Source: Blautia sp. BIOML-A1
GTDB lineage: Bacteria; Bacillota; Clostridia; Lachnospirales; Lachnospiraceae
DNA length: 46,581 bases
Assembly: GCF_009883055.1 (NCBI RefSeq)
Contig: NZ_WWVR01000025.1
Span: forward strand, 1 to 46,581
Direction of reading: 5' to 3'
Under the pieces are notes generated by a model. It was not told where the DNA came from. It saw nothing but the letters and a program-made list of their open reading frames with translations, and did no database searches. Of this stretch, positions 43,454-46,581 are shown piece by piece. The first letter of the stretch is position 1. Each line of letters starts with the position of its first letter. A program made the position numbers and the translations under genes.

Positions 43454-44509
43454 ATGGAGAAAAAAACAACCTATCATGAACAAAAAGATGTTGAAAATAT
43501 TCTGCGTCTCAGAGAAGTCCTTACAACGCTGCCTCCGTTCTGCAGGGATTATTTCCGTGCCATTGACACAACGACAACAACCAAAACCAGAATTTCCTAT
43601 GCATATGATATCCGGATTTTCTTCCAGTTTCTTCTCGATGAAAATCCCGCATTTAAGAATTATAAAATGACAGATTTTACGGTTGATGTTCTGGATCAGA
43701 TCAAGGCTCTTGATCTTGAGGAATATCAGGAATATCTTAAGGTTTATCAGGCTGGTGAAAAAACAGAAACCAATGGAGAACGCGGGCTGAAAAGAAAAAT
43801 TTCAGCACTTCGAAGTTTTTATGCATATTTTTACAAAAGGGAAATGATCGAGACAAATCCTACCGTATTGATCGATGTTCCCAAAATCCATGACAAAAGC
43901 ATCATCCGGCTTGATACAGATGAGGTTGCTCTTCTGCTTGATTACATTGAACATTGCGGGGATCAGCTGACCGGTCAGAAACGTGTATATTATGAAAAGA
44001 CAAAGGAGCGCGATCTGGCAATCGTTACTCTCCTGCTTGGAACCGGAATTCGAGTTTCGGAATGTGTGGGGCTTGATATTGAGGATGTGGATTTCAAAAA
44101 CAATGGAATTAAGGTCACCCGAAAAGGTGGCAATGAAATGGTTGTATACTTTGGTCCGGAGGTTGAGAAAGCACTGAAGCGTTATATTGAAGTCCGTGAA
44201 AATATCATTCCTCTGGAAGGTCATGAGCACGCTCTCTTCTACTCTGCGCAGCGTCGTCGGATCGGTGTGCAGGCAGTTGAGAATCTTGTCAAAAAATATG
44301 CGAGTCAGATCACAACTACCAAAAAGATCACGCCGCATAAGCTCCGCAGTACCTATGGCACGACACTTTATCAGGAAACAGGTGATATTTATCTGGTTGC
44401 GGATGTTCTTGGCCATAAAGACGTGAATACTACAAAAAAACACTATGCGGCAATTGATGATGCAAGACGCCGCCAGGCTGCAAAAGCTGTCAGGCTGCGT
44501 GAGGATTGA
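43454..44509 (+). CDS. Tyrosine recombinase, XerC/XerD-like
   Basis: A protein of 351 residues with a core-binding domain (about 25-140) and a catalytic domain. All catalytic residues are present: Arg200 (GTGIRVSE), Lys224 (VTRKGG), His295 and Arg298 (HKLRST), His321 (LGHKDV), Tyr331 (KKHYAAI). It lacks phage-integrase accessory domains, so it may be a chromosomal XerC/D-type resolvase or a small mobile-element recombinase. A likely ATGG start follows AAGGAGTTAATT. It converges on mgtE. Confidence 0.88.
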   Translation: MEKKTTYHEQKDVENILRLREVLTTLPPFCRDYFRAIDTTTTTKTRISYAYDIRIFFQFLLDENPAFKNYKMTDFTVDVLDQIKALDLEEYQEYLKVYQAGEKTETNGERGLKRKISALRSFYAYFYKREMIETNPTVLIDVPKIHDKSIIRLDTDEVALLLDYIEHCGDQLTGQKRVYYEKTKERDLAIVTLLLGTGIRVSECVGLDIEDVDFKNNGIKVTRKGGNEMVVYFGPEVEKALKRYIEVRENIIPLEGHEHALFYSAQRRRIGVQAVENLVKKYASQITTTKKITPHKLRSTYGTTLYQETGDIYLVADVLGHKDVNTTKKHYAAIDDARRRQAAKAVRLRED

Positions 44510-44525
44510 GAAGGAAATATAATAA

Positions 44526-44563
44526 AGGACGTGTAAACATGAAAAGTCATTTTTACACGTCCT
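44526..44563. terminator. Bidirectional terminator between the recombinase and mgtE
   Basis: Perfect 11-bp stem GGACGTGTAAA / TTTACACGTCC with an A/T-rich loop, flanked by TTGTC and AAAGG. Confidence 0.75.
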
Positions 44564-44569
44564 TGTCAT

Positions 44570-45964
44570 TTACCCTGCCAGATGCAGAATCTCGATAAGG
44601 AAGATCCAGCTCATTCCATAATAAGAGATAACGGCCACAAGGTCATTTATGGTGGTGATCAATGGACCGGAGGCAACTGCCGGGTCAATATGGATTTTTT
44701 TGAAAAATAACGGAATACAGGTTCCGACTGCACTTGAAATCAGCATGGCAAGTAACAGGGAACATCCGATACATGCAGAAACAGCATAGGCAAATACAAG
44801 AGTTTTGCCCTTAAATAACCAGATATATAAACCGATCAGTACAAAGGACATAAGACCAAGAAGCCCGCCGTTGCACAGACCGATACGCATCTCTTTAAAT
44901 ACAAGTTCCAGTTTCTGTCTGCCGGTGAGGGATTCATCCATCAGTACACGGATAGTTACAGCCAGTGACTGTGTTCCGACATTACCAGCCATATCCAGGA
45001 TCAGTGACTGGAAGCACATGATGATCGGTAAGTTAGTTACTACTTTCTCAAAGATACCTACAACAGAAGAAACGATCATTCCAAGACCGAGGAGAATGAT
45101 CAGCCATGGCATTCGTTTCTTCATACTCTCCTTCAATGGTTCCTGGAGATCTTCTTCGGCAGTCAGACCGGCGAATTTCGCGTAGTCCTCTCCCATCTCA
45201 TCGTCAACCAGGTCTACAATGTTTGCCGAGGTAATGACTCCGATCAGGCGATTATCATTGTCAAGAACCGGAATAGAGTCTTCGGAATAATCCTTGAGGT
45301 CTTCTATGCAGTCATCGATCAGAGCAGTTCCGTATACATACGGATATGAGGTGACTACCAGCTCATCAAGAGGATGATCCTGACGTGCAATGATAAGATC
45401 CTTCAGATCGATCGCTCCATAGAATTCCTGATTATCATTTACCACAAAAATCGTAGAGATATTGTCATTCTGAGCTGCCTGGGATACCAGAGCGCTCATC
45501 GCACCTTTTACGGAAAGATGATTGTTTATTATGATGCAGTTTGTGGTCATCCGGCTTCCGATTTCTTCATCGTCAAAAGTATTGATCATTTCTACATCAT
45601 GACGTACATCGTCATCCAGAAGTTCGATCAGAAGTCTGCGTTTTTCTTTGTCAAAATGCTGCAGGATATCGGATAATACATTTGTCTCTATACGGGAAAG
45701 AATTGCGGCAGCCTTCTTGAGATTCATTTCTTCAAGATAAGTTACTGCTGTCTCCTCATCTGTATATTCCAGAATATCAGATAAGGTATCCAGATCAAAG
45801 ATCCGGTAAAGCTTGCTTCGTTCTGCGGAAGACAGTTCCGGTAACACCTCAGCAAGGTCATTTTCATGGAAATCCTGCAGACGTTTGGAAAGAACTGCAG
45901 GAGATACATTGCTTTTGATGATATCCAGAATTTCTTTTGCATAATTCTGTGTTCTGTTTTCCAT
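44570..45964 (-). CDS. mgtE: Magnesium transporter MgtE
   Basis: A protein of 464 residues. An N-terminal superhelical Mg2+-sensing domain (YAKEILDIIKSNVSPAVLSKRLQDFHENDLAEVLPEL...) is followed by a CBS pair (about 135-255, MTTNCIIINNHLSVKGAM; LIGVITSANIVDLVDDE) and a plug helix. Five TM helices follow, with VQSQ-like LAVTIRV... and a pore-lining PLITTINDL segment. It is the Mg2+ channel that closes when cytoplasmic Mg2+ binds the N-CBS region. AAAAGGAGAAAACAGG precedes the ATG. Confidence 0.95.
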   Translation of the reverse strand: MENRTQNYAKEILDIIKSNVSPAVLSKRLQDFHENDLAEVLPELSSAERSKLYRIFDLDTLSDILEYTDEETAVTYLEEMNLKKAAAILSRIETNVLSDILQHFDKEKRRLLIELLDDDVRHDVEMINTFDDEEIGSRMTTNCIIINNHLSVKGAMSALVSQAAQNDNISTIFVVNDNQEFYGAIDLKDLIIARQDHPLDELVVTSYPYVYGTALIDDCIEDLKDYSEDSIPVLDNDNRLIGVITSANIVDLVDDEMGEDYAKFAGLTAEEDLQEPLKESMKKRMPWLIILLGLGMIVSSVVGIFEKVVTNLPIIMCFQSLILDMAGNVGTQSLAVTIRVLMDESLTGRQKLELVFKEMRIGLCNGGLLGLMSFVLIGLYIWLFKGKTLVFAYAVSACIGCSLLLAMLISSAVGTCIPLFFKKIHIDPAVASGPLITTINDLVAVISYYGMSWIFLIEILHLAG

Positions 45965-46453
45965 CCTGTTTTCTCCTTTTCACTGTTGTTTAAAAAAGAG
46001 CACACCAAAACAAGGCATGATCTTTTTAGAGCATGTCAATGTCAATTAGTTTTGATTGTAAATTGTGTTCAGGGATTTTGATAAACAGGATAAAAAGAGA
46101 AAAAAATAGAAAAATATAAAGATTAAAACAGAATGTGACCTGTTATGAAATCACAAACTATTATTCTCTTCCATCCTGTGTTACTACTTCGCCCGTGAGA
46201 ATCACAACTATCCATTCTGTTCACCTGCCTTTGCATTAGAAATATTGTAATTGTTTCGTACTTTCTGCCAGGAATTCGGTTATGATCAATACTGAATTTT
46301 CCGGCAAAATGTAAATTAATTTTATTGACAGTCATATTATAAACGTTTGGGGATGGGATGTCAAATGATAAAATCGTTACTGTGAACAGTAACTTGGTCA
46401 AAATCCATTCCAGATCACCTTTGGTGATATGTAGATAAAAATGCTCATTTCCA

Positions 46454-46487
46454 TTTAGGTTACATAAGTATAATTATGTAACCTAAA
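46454..46487. repeat. Perfect 14-bp inverted repeat around TATAAT
   Basis: TTTAGGTTACATAA / TTATGTAACCTAAA with the loop GTATAA. A TATAAT hexamer spans the loop and the right arm. It resembles an operator for a dimeric repressor or a terminal repeat, with no gene within the window to its right. Confidence 0.5.
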
Positions 46488-46531
46488 CTGTGCTTGTAAT
46501 AACATAAAAAAGTGTCTTCGACACTTCAGCT

Positions 46532-46575
46532 CCCCTGCCCCTCATTCATGAGGGGATAAGGGGTTTCTTTTTTAT
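46532..46575 (+). terminator. Terminator at the window end
   Basis: Inner stem CCCCTCA-TTCA-TGAGGGG within outer CCCCT/AGGGG arms, followed by TTTCTTTTTT. A small AAGTGTC-TTC-GACACTT hairpin lies just upstream. The rest of 45965-46440 shows no convincing gene. Confidence 0.7.
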
Positions 46576-46581
46576 TTAAAA

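Noticed and set aside
43802..44569. A 255-codon minus-strand ORF under the XerC/D-like gene
   Set aside because: The plus-strand frame holds all six catalytic residues; the reverse frame has no family features.
45965..46120. An M-box magnesium riboswitch before mgtE
   Set aside because: The leader was read on the minus strand and the conserved M-box helices were not found.
46123..46401. A 92-codon minus-strand ORF upstream of mgtE
   Set aside because: It starts at TTG with only a weak ribosome site and has no recognisable domain. It is kept as possible but not listed as a gene.
1..46581. CRISPR arrays, tRNA or rRNA genes
   Set aside because: No regularly spaced repeats, cloverleaf with TTCGA arm, or rRNA core sequences were seen.

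Overview
The window reads as chromosomal DNA of a low-to-mid GC, anaerobic, gut-type Firmicute, most likely Lachnospiraceae (Blautia/Ruminococcus-like). Reasons: strong AGGAGG ribosome sites; an L27 precursor with an N-terminal extension next to its protease Prp; a NadD-YqeK fusion; a Gram-positive LexA; a YggS-SepF-YlmH-LspA-RluD division/translation cluster; an [FeFe]-hydrogenase-like sensor. This is inferred from gene content only. I see no rRNA, tRNA or CRISPR array.

Layout. (1) 1-4650: a hairpin resembling an IS200/IS605 end, a hybrid histidine kinase with two solute-binding sensor domains, and a convergent MATE exporter. (2) 4817-10722: a five-gene signalling operon of STAS antagonist, HD/methyltransferase fusion, membrane PP2C phosphatase, RsbW-like ATPase, and a sodium:dicarboxylate symporter carrying an N-terminal domain that looks like a degenerate copy of that ATPase. 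This looks like a partner-switch coupled to a transporter and is the strongest candidate for a poorly described system. (3) 10810-20830: an AT-rich, decaying accessory island. It holds a secreted protein, a deleted Hsp70 copy, an HTH protein, remains of an anthrax-lethal-factor-like peptidase, a sigma region-4-like protein, a PHP phosphoesterase, a TPR-like membrane protein, a GrpE-like gene running into a frameshifted Hsp70, a WG-repeat membrane protein and an integrase stub.

(4) 21111-29432: conserved core (two-part radical-SAM/DUF2344 pair, RNase E/G, rplU-prp-rpmA with a probable L21 leader, obgE, yhbY, nadD-yqeK, rsfS), a translation and ribosome-assembly block. (5) 29551-36617: lexA on the minus strand with SOS-like boxes, then a divergent run of HlyD-like protein, yggS, sepF, ylmH, aroB, lspA and rluD. 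(6) 36703-42088: a cytidylate-kinase-like protein, a sensory hydrogenase paired with a SpoIIE-type phosphatase, dtd and nagA. (7) 42178-46581: a catalytically degenerate tyrosine recombinase, a small protein, an apparently intact XerC/D-like recombinase, mgtE on the minus strand, and a 600-base tail containing a perfect 14-bp dyad and a terminator.

The window thus alternates conserved housekeeping blocks with signalling modules built around serine phosphatases (two separate PP2C/SpoIIE enzymes) and a damaged chaperone island. Several start codons are placed downstream of the longest possible ORF because a clear Shine-Dalgarno site precedes the internal start.
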